From: an uncultured Actinomycetes bacterium
Lineage (GTDB): Bacteria; Actinomycetota; Actinomycetes; Nanopelagicales; Nanopelagicaceae
DNA length: 12,549 nt
Reading direction: 5' to 3'
Assembly (NCBI GenBank): GCA_903898855.1
Contig: CAIUHB010000052.1
Span: forward strand, 1-12,549
Positions 6,453 through 12,549 of this stretch are shown piece by piece. Both the position numbers and the translations under genes were made by a program. How positions within the stretch are numbered: position 1 is the stretch's first letter; every line of letters starts with the position of its first letter. The notes beneath the pieces are model-generated. The model had not been told where the DNA came from, did not search any database, and worked only from the letters and a program-made list of their open reading frames with translations.

Positions 6453-6458
6453 AGAATA
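6453..6458 (-). promoter_or_regulatory. Possible -10 element for the tRNA-Gln/tRNA-Glu pair
   Basis: TATTCT on the minus strand lies between gltX and tRNA-Gln, with a poor TTAATT-like -35 about 18 bp upstream in the gltX 3' end. It would start transcription about 12 nt before the mature tRNA-Gln 5' end. The tRNAs may instead be read from the gltX transcript. Weak evidence. Confidence 0.25.
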
Positions 6459-6484
6459 CCCTGAAAAATAGAGCGAAATTAACC

Positions 6485-7951
6485 TTACTTAATCGAGGCC
6501 TTTATACGGGCCAGGCAGCGCTCGGCCCCCAAGAGCTCCATCGATTCAAAGAGTGGTGGGGAGATATGGCTGCCGGTCACGGCAATCCGAACTGCGCCGA
6601 AGGCGATTCGAGGCTTAAGGGCCATCTCTTCAATTAATGCCGCACGTAGCGCGGCCTCGATACTCTCGTGGTTCCATGAGGTGATGGGAGCCAGTACTTC
6701 CAAACTCTTGGCCAAGATAGCTTGGGATTGCTCATCAACGATCTTGGCCTGTGAATCGGCTTCGACTTCAAAGTTAACGGCAAAGAGGAAGCGCAACATT
6801 GGAGTTACTTCGGCCAGCGTTGCGATGCGCTCGTGAATGATGGGCAGCGCAGTTTTGACCACTGCAATTTCGGAATCGGTTCCGGAGATGACTCCATCTC
6901 GAATGAGAAATGGCAGGCTGCGATTGAGTAGCTCTTCTAGTGAAAGCTCGCGAATCTTGTCGCCATTGATCGCTTCCAACTTCTTCATATCAAAGCGAGC
7001 TGGCGAGGAGTGAACGCGTTCCACGGTAAAGAGTTCAGTGAGCTCCTTCATCGAAACGTTTTCGCGATCTTCACCGGGCGACCATCCCAAGAGAGCTAGG
7101 TAGTTGCAGATAGCTTCTGAGAGAAAACCGCGTTCGCGATACCAGGCGATGGAGACTTCGCCATTGCGCTTGGAGAGCTTTGCATTGTCTTGGCCCATCA
7201 CAAAGGGAAGGTGGGCAAATGTTGGGTACTCATCTGGGTTAACGCCCATTGCTTGATAGACGCGAATTTGGCGAGGCGTGGAAGATAACAAATCTTCACC
7301 GCGAAGCACGTGCGTCACCTTCATCATGACATCATCGACGGCTACTGCCAAGGTATAGAGCGGTGAGCCATCCCCGCGCACGAGAACGAAATCGGGAACA
7401 AAGTTGTGGTCGAAAGTAACTTCGCCGCGAATTGAATCGGTAAATGTGGTTGAACCGTCAGGCATGCGCATACGCAAAACTGGTTTGCGCCCTTCACCCT
7501 GATACCTTGCTAAATCTTCAGCTGAGATGGTGCGGCATTTTCCATCGTAGCCAGGAGCCACATTGGCTGCACGCTGTGCTGCTCGCCGCGCCTCCAACTC
7601 CTCAGATGAGCAGTAACAATGGTAAGCATCGCCACTTGCAAGAAACTTAGCGGCCCACTCGGCGTAAATATCTAAGCGCTGGCTCTGTAAATATGGACCG
7701 TAGGGTCCCCCAACTTCTGGACCCTCATCCCAATCAAGGCCGAGCCACTTAAGAGTTTCGATAGCTGCCTGAATATATTCATCGGTAACTCGATCAGTAT
7801 CAGTATCTTCGATACGAAAAATAAATTGCCCGCCAGTGTGACGTGCATAGGCCCAATCGAAGAGCGCAGTGCGAATATTTCCGACGTGGAGATCGCCAGT
7901 TGGTGATGGGGCGAATCGAACGCGGACTGGGCGGGAGGTATTAGTTGGCAC
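6485..7951 (-). CDS. gltX: Glutamyl-tRNA synthetase
   Basis: This 488-residue class I synthetase has the full GluRS length. FAPSPTGDLHVGNIRTALF (13-31) holds the HIGH-type motif as HVGN, and KLSKRNGE (258-265) is the KMSKS-type loop. Cys112, Cys114 and Cys139 sit where the zinc-binding insertion of some GluRS enzymes lies. The C-terminal third is the helical anticodon-binding domain. It attaches glutamate to tRNA-Glu and, in organisms without GlnRS, also to tRNA-Gln. The start is GTG at 7949-7951, overlapping the 3' end of the FAH gene by 11 nt; no closer Met exists before the catalytic motif. The ribosome site is weak, so translational coupling to the upstream gene is likely. tRNA-Gln and tRNA-Glu follow on the same strand. 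Confidence 0.97.
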   Translation of the reverse strand: MPTNTSRPVRVRFAPSPTGDLHVGNIRTALFDWAYARHTGGQFIFRIEDTDTDRVTDEYIQAAIETLKWLGLDWDEGPEVGGPYGPYLQSQRLDIYAEWAAKFLASGDAYHCYCSSEELEARRAAQRAANVAPGYDGKCRTISAEDLARYQGEGRKPVLRMRMPDGSTTFTDSIRGEVTFDHNFVPDFVLVRGDGSPLYTLAVAVDDVMMKVTHVLRGEDLLSSTPRQIRVYQAMGVNPDEYPTFAHLPFVMGQDNAKLSKRNGEVSIAWYRERGFLSEAICNYLALLGWSPGEDRENVSMKELTELFTVERVHSSPARFDMKKLEAINGDKIRELSLEELLNRSLPFLIRDGVISGTDSEIAVVKTALPIIHERIATLAEVTPMLRFLFAVNFEVEADSQAKIVDEQSQAILAKSLEVLAPITSWNHESIEAALRAALIEEMALKPRIAFGAVRIAVTGSHISPPLFESMELLGAERCLARIKASIK

Positions 7952-8732
7952 GAGGCGATATCTTATTCGAAAGTGAGCCTAAGCCATCGATGGTAATTGT
8001 GACCTCGTCGCCAGCAGCCATAGGACCAATTCCGGAGGGCGTACCGGTCAAGATGACATCTCCGGGAAGCAAAGTCATGACGGAGGAGATAAATTCAATA
8101 ATCTCTGGAATCTTAAAGATCATGGAGGTAATTGGCTCGGATTGCTTAACCTGGCCATTTAGCGTTGTCACGATTTTTTGATCTCCAGGGGTGAAATCTG
8201 TTTCGATCCATGGCCCCAGTGGGCAGAAAGTATCAAATCCCTTGGCGCGGCTCCACTGACCATCACGCGTCTGCAGGTCGCGCGCCGTGACATCGTTTGC
8301 GATGGTGTAGCCATAGATAACATCCCCCACTTTTTCACGGGGAACTTCCTTGCAGATGCGGCTAATAACTATTGCTAACTCGCCTTCAAAATCCACTCGC
8401 TCACTCATCTTCGGCCATTGAATTGTTTCGTGAGGTCCGATAACGGTGGTGTTTGCTTTGAGAAAAATAATTGGTTCTTTAGGGACTTCCGAATTCATTT
8501 CCGCTGCATGGTCGGCATAGTTCTTGCCAACGCAGACCACTTTGCTTCGAGGAATGATTGGCGCAAGCAGGCGAACATCCGCCAGGGCGATTTTGGTCTC
8601 GGTGGGAACAATTCCGCTAAAGAGTGGGTCACCTTTGAGAACCAGAATCTGATCTTGATCGTTGAGCACACCAAAATGCGGGTCAGTGCCAATTCCAGCT
8701 TTTTCATTGGGGGCAAAACGAACTAGGCGCAT
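7941..8732 (-). CDS. Fumarylacetoacetate hydrolase (FAH) family protein
   Basis: This 263-residue protein belongs to the FAH/FAHD1 superfamily, whose members cleave or isomerise acylpyruvates and related 2-oxo acids using Mg2+ or Mn2+. Key residues: VGKNYADHAAEM at 68-79, DFEGELAIVI at 114-123 with metal ligands Glu116 and Glu118, ANDVTARD at 145-152 with Asp147, and GTPSGIGPM at 230-238. The domain starts after about 60 residues of N-terminal extension, as is normal. Homologues are often labelled 2-hydroxyhepta-2,4-diene-1,7-dioate isomerase, but no aromatic degradation genes are near. A FAHD1-like role in oxaloacetate or acylpyruvate housekeeping is equally possible. The ATG at 8730-8732 lies 19 nt after corC, and the 3' end overlaps gltX by 11 nt, placing it inside the operon. 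Confidence 0.9.
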   Translation of the reverse strand: MRLVRFAPNEKAGIGTDPHFGVLNDQDQILVLKGDPLFSGIVPTETKIALADVRLLAPIIPRSKVVCVGKNYADHAAEMNSEVPKEPIIFLKANTTVIGPHETIQWPKMSERVDFEGELAIVISRICKEVPREKVGDVIYGYTIANDVTARDLQTRDGQWSRAKGFDTFCPLGPWIETDFTPGDQKIVTTLNGQVKQSEPITSMIFKIPEIIEFISSVMTLLPGDVILTGTPSGIGPMAAGDEVTITIDGLGSLSNKISPRAN

Positions 8733-8751
8733 GGCTCAATAGTACGCCAGG

Positions 8752-9639
8752 CTAAAGGTGCTTTACCTCGTGCGCTTCATCCACAGCCGCTTCCACTCGA
8801 GTCACCAAGATGGTGGCGATACGGTGCCTGCGACCAGCAGGTCTTTCCGCGGTTAGTTTCCAACCTTGAACGGTAATTGTGCTTCCTGGAATAGGTACTC
8901 GTCCGAGTTCCTTGGCAAGAAGCCCACCAACGCTATCGACATCTTCCCGAGATTGTGGGGTCAATTCTGTCTTAAATGATTCTTCGAAATCTTCCACGTG
9001 CAAGCGCGCTGATATCCGAGCAGAATTCTCATCGAGCCATTCCACTTCTAGCTGGTCATCATCATATTCATCGGCAATTTCGCCAACAATCTCTTCTAAA
9101 ATATCTTCGATAGTTATAAGTCCAGCAGTTCCACCATATTCATCGATGACTATTGCCATATGAATCTGATCTCGCTGCATCTCGCGAAGTAATTCAATCG
9201 CCTCTTTCGACTCTGGCACAAAGGTAGCTTTTCGCAGATGCTGCTCGACCTTCTCACTCTGCTCTGATTCATGGCGCTCATGCACGCGACGGGCGAGGTC
9301 CTTTACATAGGCAATGCCGATGACATTATCGAGATTCTCTTCAATGACCGGGATTCGAGTAAAGCCAGATCGCAACGCTAACGAAAGCCCTTGTCGCAGG
9401 GTCTTATTGCCCTCCATCCAGACCATATCCGTTCGGGGAACCATCAACTCCCGAACTAAAGTTCCGCCGAGATCAATAACGGAGTGAATCATCGAGCGTT
9501 CCGACTCTTCTACTAAACCGCGCTCACTTGCTTCATCAACGAGTTCGTGCAGCTCTTGATCCTTATCAGCGGTCGTTTGCGGAAAGAATCGATCTCCCAA
9601 GAAGGCACGGAGCAGATCTTTAATCTTTGAATCACTCAT
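8752..9639 (-). CDS. corC: CBS-domain protein of the CorC/YbeX (HlyC) type, short form
   Basis: This protein (295 residues from the chosen start) has two CBS domains (about 67-125 and 135-190) and a C-terminal CorC_HlyC domain (about 200-282). The motif VRELMVPRTDMVWM (62-75) opens the first CBS unit, and DEYGGTAGLITIEDILEEIVGEI (166-188) is the strong family signature in the second. There is no N-terminal DUF21 membrane region. The size and architecture match E. coli YbeX/CorC, which also sits beside ybeY and phoH; many actinobacterial homologues carry DUF21. Proposed roles are Mg2+/Co2+ homeostasis and, with YbeY, ribosome metabolism. The frame is open to a GTG at 9654, but the ATG at 9639 forms an ATGA overlap with the ybeY stop, so I prefer it. 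Confidence 0.9.
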   Translation of the reverse strand: MSDSKIKDLLRAFLGDRFFPQTTADKDQELHELVDEASERGLVEESERSMIHSVIDLGGTLVRELMVPRTDMVWMEGNKTLRQGLSLALRSGFTRIPVIEENLDNVIGIAYVKDLARRVHERHESEQSEKVEQHLRKATFVPESKEAIELLREMQRDQIHMAIVIDEYGGTAGLITIEDILEEIVGEIADEYDDDQLEVEWLDENSARISARLHVEDFEESFKTELTPQSREDVDSVGGLLAKELGRVPIPGSTITVQGWKLTAERPAGRRHRIATILVTRVEAAVDEAHEVKHL

Positions 9640-10076
9640 AGCGAAGCCCGCCACTCTGCCAGCGTTTGATCTTGAAGTGAGAACATTGCCTTCTCTTCAT
9701 CTGGTTCGGCATGGTCGTAACCCAATAGATGTAGGCAGCCGTGAACGGTGAGAAGTTCTAGCTCCTCTTTTAATGAATGGCTAATGGCGTTCTTTGCTGC
9801 ATATGCAGGGCAGAGAACGATGTCGCCAACAATTCCCGGGCCGTCGGCGGAGGAGAATGGCTTGAGCTCATCCATAGGAAAAGAGAGCACATCAGTAGGA
9901 CCAGGTAAATCCATCCACTGCACGTGCAGTGCGCTCATCTCTTCTTCATCCACGATGGTGATCTCTAAATCAGATTCAGGATGTATTCCCATTTTGCTCA
10001 GAGTAAAGGCAGCGACCGACTCCAGCGCAGCCTCGTCAAAACTCTCGGCTAAGGTATTAATGATTTCTATTCCCAT
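9636..10076 (-). CDS. ybeY: Endoribonuclease YbeY (rRNA maturation factor)
   Basis: This 146-residue protein carries the metal-binding signature HGCLHLLGYDH at 112-122, giving His112, His116 and His122 for zinc. PTDVLSFPMDE (60-70) and GDIVLCP (84-90) are the other conserved YbeY blocks. The enzyme takes part in 16S rRNA 3'-end processing and ribosome quality control. The ATG at 10074-10076 follows phoH by 23 nt. That gap is mostly a 7-bp hairpin, and no Shine-Dalgarno sequence is visible. Its stop TGA overlaps the corC ATG (ATGA). The phoH-ybeY-corC order is shared with many bacteria (ybeZYX in E. coli). Confidence 0.97.
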   Translation of the reverse strand: MGIEIINTLAESFDEAALESVAAFTLSKMGIHPESDLEITIVDEEEMSALHVQWMDLPGPTDVLSFPMDELKPFSSADGPGIVGDIVLCPAYAAKNAISHSLKEELELLTVHGCLHLLGYDHAEPDEEKAMFSLQDQTLAEWRASL

Positions 10077-10082
10077 AGGGCG

Positions 10083-10099
10083 GACTTGCAGAGCAAGTC
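10083..10099 (-). other. Hairpin in the phoH-ybeY gap
   Basis: GACTTGC and GCAAGTC form a perfect 7-bp stem around a 3-nt loop. It starts immediately after the phoH stop codon and ends 6 nt before the ybeY start codon, where a ribosome site would normally be. There is no U-tract on either side, so it is not a classic terminator. It may affect reinitiation or mRNA cleavage; this is inference. Confidence 0.6.
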
Positions 10100-11098
10100 T
10101 TAGCGATCACCACTTCCAGAGCGAATTGCGCGGGCTGGCGGAGTCTTGGCATCATCAAAACGGCTGTAAGCGTTGACAATTTCACCGACCAGGCGATTAC
10201 GTACGACATCTTCTGCAGTGAGCGGAATAAAGGCGATATCTTCCACATCGCCCAAAATGTCATGAACAATTCGAAGTCCAGATTGGGTTCCAGATGGCAG
10301 ATCAACCTGAGTTACATCGCCAGTGATCACCATCTTGGAGCCAAAGCCCAAACGAGTGAGGAACATTTTCATTTGTTCGGCAGAGGTATTTTGCGCCTCA
10401 TCCAGGATCACGAATGCATCATTTAAAGTCCGCCCGCGCATATAGGCAAGTGGCGCGATTTCAATGATTCCTGATTGCATCAATCGTGGGATGGAATCTT
10501 GATCAATCATGTCGTGCAGGGCATCAAAAAGCGGACGCAGATAGGGATCAATCTTCTCTTGCAAAGTACCTGGCAGAAAGCCCAGTCGCTCCCCTGCTTC
10601 CACTGCTGGTCTGGTCAAAATAATTCGATTAACTTCCTTGGCCTGTAGCGCGGCAATCGCTTTTGCCATAGCAAGATATGTCTTACCTGTTCCGGCAGGT
10701 CCTATGCCAAAGGTAATAGTGTGCTCATCAATTGCCTCGACATAGCGCTTCTGATTGGAAGTCTTTGGTCGTATAGTCTTGCCACGATTGCTTAAAATAT
10801 TGAGTGAGAGCACATCTGCCGGATGTTCGGCTGGATCGTGCTTAACCATCGCAATCGAGCGAAGCACAGCATCCTCACTAAGAATCTGTCCACCGCGCAA
10901 CAAAATTAAGAGCTCCTGAAGCAAGGAGTGAAATTGGTGTACCTGATCAAGATCGCCTTGCGCAAAGACTTCATTACCTCGAACGGTGATTGTGATTTCT
11001 AGAAAGGTGCTTTCAAAGATTCGTAGATATGAATCCCCAGGTCCTACGAGTGCGACCATAGGTATGGCGACTGGGACGGTTAAGAGAGCGGCTTCCAT
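10100..11098 (-). CDS. phoH: PhoH-like ATPase (PhoH/YbeZ)
   Basis: This protein (332 residues from the chosen start) has a small N-terminal domain (about 25-75, RIFESTFLEITITVRG) followed by the PhoH P-loop domain. Walker A is GPAGTGKT at 133-140, and Walker B is VILDEAQN at 230-237. LTRPAVEAGERLGFLPG (161-177) and MVITGDVTQVDLP (256-268) are strong family blocks. It is a cytoplasmic ATPase, thought to act as an RNA helicase partner of YbeY. The frame is open upstream to 11260 inside the HIT gene, but that stretch is antisense-like shadow. I prefer the ATG at 11098, which has GTAGGA 8 nt upstream and matches family length. The ATG at 11107 is possible but has its GG directly adjacent. It lies 16 nt after the HIT gene. 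Confidence 0.95.
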   Translation of the reverse strand: MEAALLTVPVAIPMVALVGPGDSYLRIFESTFLEITITVRGNEVFAQGDLDQVHQFHSLLQELLILLRGGQILSEDAVLRSIAMVKHDPAEHPADVLSLNILSNRGKTIRPKTSNQKRYVEAIDEHTITFGIGPAGTGKTYLAMAKAIAALQAKEVNRIILTRPAVEAGERLGFLPGTLQEKIDPYLRPLFDALHDMIDQDSIPRLMQSGIIEIAPLAYMRGRTLNDAFVILDEAQNTSAEQMKMFLTRLGFGSKMVITGDVTQVDLPSGTQSGLRIVHDILGDVEDIAFIPLTAEDVVRNRLVGEIVNAYSRFDDAKTPPARAIRSGSGDR

Positions 11099-11114
11099 TA
11101 CTGACATCCTACTT

Positions 11115-11453
11115 TTAACCAGGTGGCCATGCGAATGGGCGTCCTCCAAGGAGATGCAAATGGGCGTGAAAGACGCTCTGGCCAGCTGCGGCGCCAGTAT
11201 TAAATACGGTGCGATAGCCATCAAGCTTGGCCTCACTGGCAAGGCGAGCGGCCACTTCAAATAGTTCTGCCAAAACTGATTGCTGTGAGTTGGCTAGTTC
11301 GGCGGCGTTCTCGTGGTGATCGACTGGAATCAGAAGCAAGTGAGTCGGCGCCTGAGGGTTGATATCTTTGATAACAAAAACGGAGTCACTCTTAAAAACA
11401 AAGGGAACTTCAATCTCGCCATGCGCCATCTTGCAAAATAGGCAATCGCTCAT
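11115..11453 (-). CDS. HIT-family hydrolase (histidine triad protein)
   Basis: This 112-residue protein has the family motif HAHLHLLGG at 96-104, with His96, His98 and His100; His98 is the expected nucleophile. MSDCLFCKM at the start supplies the CxxC that many HIT/HINT proteins use to bind zinc. HIT proteins of this size usually hydrolyse adenosine phosphoramidates or aminoacyl-AMP; the exact substrate is not readable. A TTG codon 3 positions earlier (11462) is in frame, but the ATG at 11453 gives the standard MSDCLFC start. It lies 10 nt after rsmE and 16 nt before phoH. The rsmE-HIT-phoH order is common in Actinobacteria. Confidence 0.94.
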   Translation of the reverse strand: MSDCLFCKMAHGEIEVPFVFKSDSVFVIKDINPQAPTHLLLIPVDHHENAAELANSQQSVLAELFEVAARLASEAKLDGYRTVFNTGAAAGQSVFHAHLHLLGGRPFAWPPG

Positions 11454-11463
11454 AGCTACCAAT

Positions 11464-12174
11464 TTACCAACGACCTAAGAGCGAATTGACGGAGGCCAAA
11501 GCCGCGATTCCTGCGTGAGCACTGCGCAGAACTGGTGTGCCTAGCTTGACCACGCTGGTTGTTTTAGCCAAGAGCTCAAGTTCTTCATCGCTTATTCCAC
11601 CCTCTGGGCCGATCACGATGAAAATCTCTGGATACTGGGTCCAACTCTTATCAACGAGCGAAGAAATCGGTGTCGCTGCTGATTCATGCAGCACGATGGT
11701 TTTGCCCGAGAGTGCGGCGATATCCGAGCCTTTCAGTGCTTCTTCAACTTTAGGAATGGTGAATCTTCGAGATTGCTGGGATGCAGTAATCGCACCTTGC
11801 TGCCACTTCTCGCGAGAATCTTCCTGCCATTTTGCAATCGAACGCGCAGATTGCCACGGAATGATTCGATCAACGCCGGCTTCAACAAGTAACTCAATAG
11901 CCTCTTTAACGCGATCTGATTTAGGAAGGGCTTGTACGACTGTCAAAATCGGTGACGGTTGGGGTTCACTTACGCGTTCAATTACCTCGCACTTAAACGA
12001 TTTCTTCGCCGCCTCGGCAATTACGCCACGTATCCAAGCGCCACAGCCATCTGAGAGAAAGATTTCATCACCATTGGTAAGTCTGGTGACTGTAATGGCG
12101 TGGTGCGCCACATCGCCAGTGACCTCGATGGAATCTGCCCCGGTTAAGGTCGGAAGGTAGAAAAGTGGAAGCAT
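11464..12174 (-). CDS. rsmE: 16S rRNA (uracil-1498-N3) methyltransferase
   Basis: This 236-residue SPOUT-class methyltransferase has an N-terminal PUA-like RNA-binding domain (about 1-70) and a C-terminal knotted domain. VQALPKSDRVKEAIELLVEAGVDRI (80-104) and ASQQSRR (131-137) are typical RsmE blocks. IVIGPEGGISDEE (186-198) forms the S-adenosylmethionine site, and LGTPVLRSAHAG (211-222) the final knot strand, usually LGxxiLRxxTA. It methylates U1498 in the ribosome decoding centre. The ATG at 12172-12174 overlaps the dnaJ stop by one base (TAATG), implying coupled translation. There is nothing unusual in length. Confidence 0.96.
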   Translation of the reverse strand: MLPLFYLPTLTGADSIEVTGDVAHHAITVTRLTNGDEIFLSDGCGAWIRGVIAEAAKKSFKCEVIERVSEPQPSPILTVVQALPKSDRVKEAIELLVEAGVDRIIPWQSARSIAKWQEDSREKWQQGAITASQQSRRFTIPKVEEALKGSDIAALSGKTIVLHESAATPISSLVDKSWTQYPEIFIVIGPEGGISDEELELLAKTTSVVKLGTPVLRSAHAGIAALASVNSLLGRW

Positions 12175-12549
12175 TAACGATTAAAAGCTTCGCGCAAGCG
12201 ACCAAAGAAGGAGGTCTCCGAATGCTTCTCGCCATTTTTGTGAATGCGGACATCGGCCGAGCTTTCCCCTCGAAGGCGCGCTAATTCTGCGATTAGCTCC
12301 TCTTGCTTGCGATCAAGCTTTGTAGGGGTGAGAACTTCGATATGAACGTGGAGATCGCCGCGTCCGCCGGAACGAAGCTTGGTCATGCCTAAATTCTTAA
12401 GGGTAACAACCGAACCAGAACCTATCCCGGCTTTGAATTCCACATCCTTCTCGCCATCCAAAGTGTGGATTGTAAAACTTCCACCTAAAGCAGCAGAACT
12501 CATGGGAATCGAGACAAAGAGATGAAGTTCATTTCCATCCCGAATTAAC
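12174..12549 (-). CDS. dnaJ: Chaperone DnaJ, C-terminal part
   Basis: The gene enters from the right edge; the last 124 residues are in the window, reading in frame from the edge. RDGNELHLFVSIPMSSAALGG followed by LDGEKDVEFKAG and GGRGDLHVHIEVLTPTKLD are the strands of DnaJ C-terminal substrate-binding domain II and the dimerisation tail. The J-domain and zinc region lie outside. DnaJ delivers substrates to DnaK. In Actinobacteria this copy usually follows hrcA and precedes rsmE, so heat-shock control of the start of this operon is plausible but not visible here. The stop TAA shares its first base with the rsmE start (TAATG). Confidence 0.93.
   Translation of the reverse strand, partial: LIRDGNELHLFVSIPMSSAALGGSFTIHTLDGEKDVEFKAGIGSGSVVTLKNLGMTKLRSGGRGDLHVHIEVLTPTKLDRKQEELIAELARLRGESSADVRIHKNGEKHSETSFFGRLREAFNR

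Noticed and set aside
11099..11260. Upstream extension of PhoH by 54 residues
   Set aside because: It lies inside the HIT gene in another frame, lacks PhoH similarity and would make the protein longer than usual; the ATG at 11098 has a ribosome site.
11537..12160. Open frame of 207 codons on the plus strand opposite rsmE
   Set aside because: Ser/Thr-rich composition with no family motif; it mirrors the antisense of a well-supported rsmE and has no ribosome site.

Overview
The window reads as core chromosome of a small-genome actinobacterium. Three things point there: an IclR-family regulator of the NdgR/LtbR type divergent from leuCD, an HU protein with a long Lys/Ala/Pro C-terminal tail, and the order dnaJ-rsmE-HIT-phoH-ybeY-corC. 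The base composition looks only moderately GC-rich, and gene spacing is very tight, with several 0-14 nt gaps or overlaps. That would suit a streamlined freshwater lineage such as the Nanopelagicales (acI), but the placement is inference and no marker here proves it. There are no insertion sequences, phage genes, CRISPR arrays, toxin-antitoxin pairs or defence genes, and no gap of more than 300 bases lacks a gene.

Layout from left to right. Positions 1-1994 (minus strand) hold a compact envelope cluster transcribed plsC, gpsA, ddl (5' end only): phosphatidate synthesis, glycerol-3-phosphate supply and the D-Ala-D-Ala step of peptidoglycan. A strong 14-bp hairpin terminator at 2016-2049 separates it from hupB (minus). 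A 244-bp divergent region with two perfect palindromes lies between hupB and an alpha/beta hydrolase (plus). The hydrolase runs tail to tail, with no spare base, into leuD. The leuCD operon (minus) is divergent from its likely regulator ndgR/ltbR (plus), and a short palindrome sits in their shared 68-bp promoter region.

Positions 6241-6434 hold tRNA-Glu(CTC) and tRNA-Gln(CTG), both minus and directly downstream of gltX. One directional block therefore carries glutamyl-tRNA synthetase and two tRNAs it may charge. Upstream of gltX on the same strand run an FAH-family hydrolase, a corC/ybeX-like CBS protein, ybeY, phoH, a HIT protein, rsmE and the 3' part of dnaJ. Stops and starts touch or overlap through most of this run, so it is probably one long operon for chaperone, rRNA maturation and translation functions.

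I found no convincing undescribed system. The observations most worth checking are regulatory: the palindrome pair upstream of hupB, the palindrome between leuC and ndgR, a shared TANNNT-6 nt-ATG geometry suggesting leaderless transcripts, and a hairpin occupying the phoH-ybeY gap.
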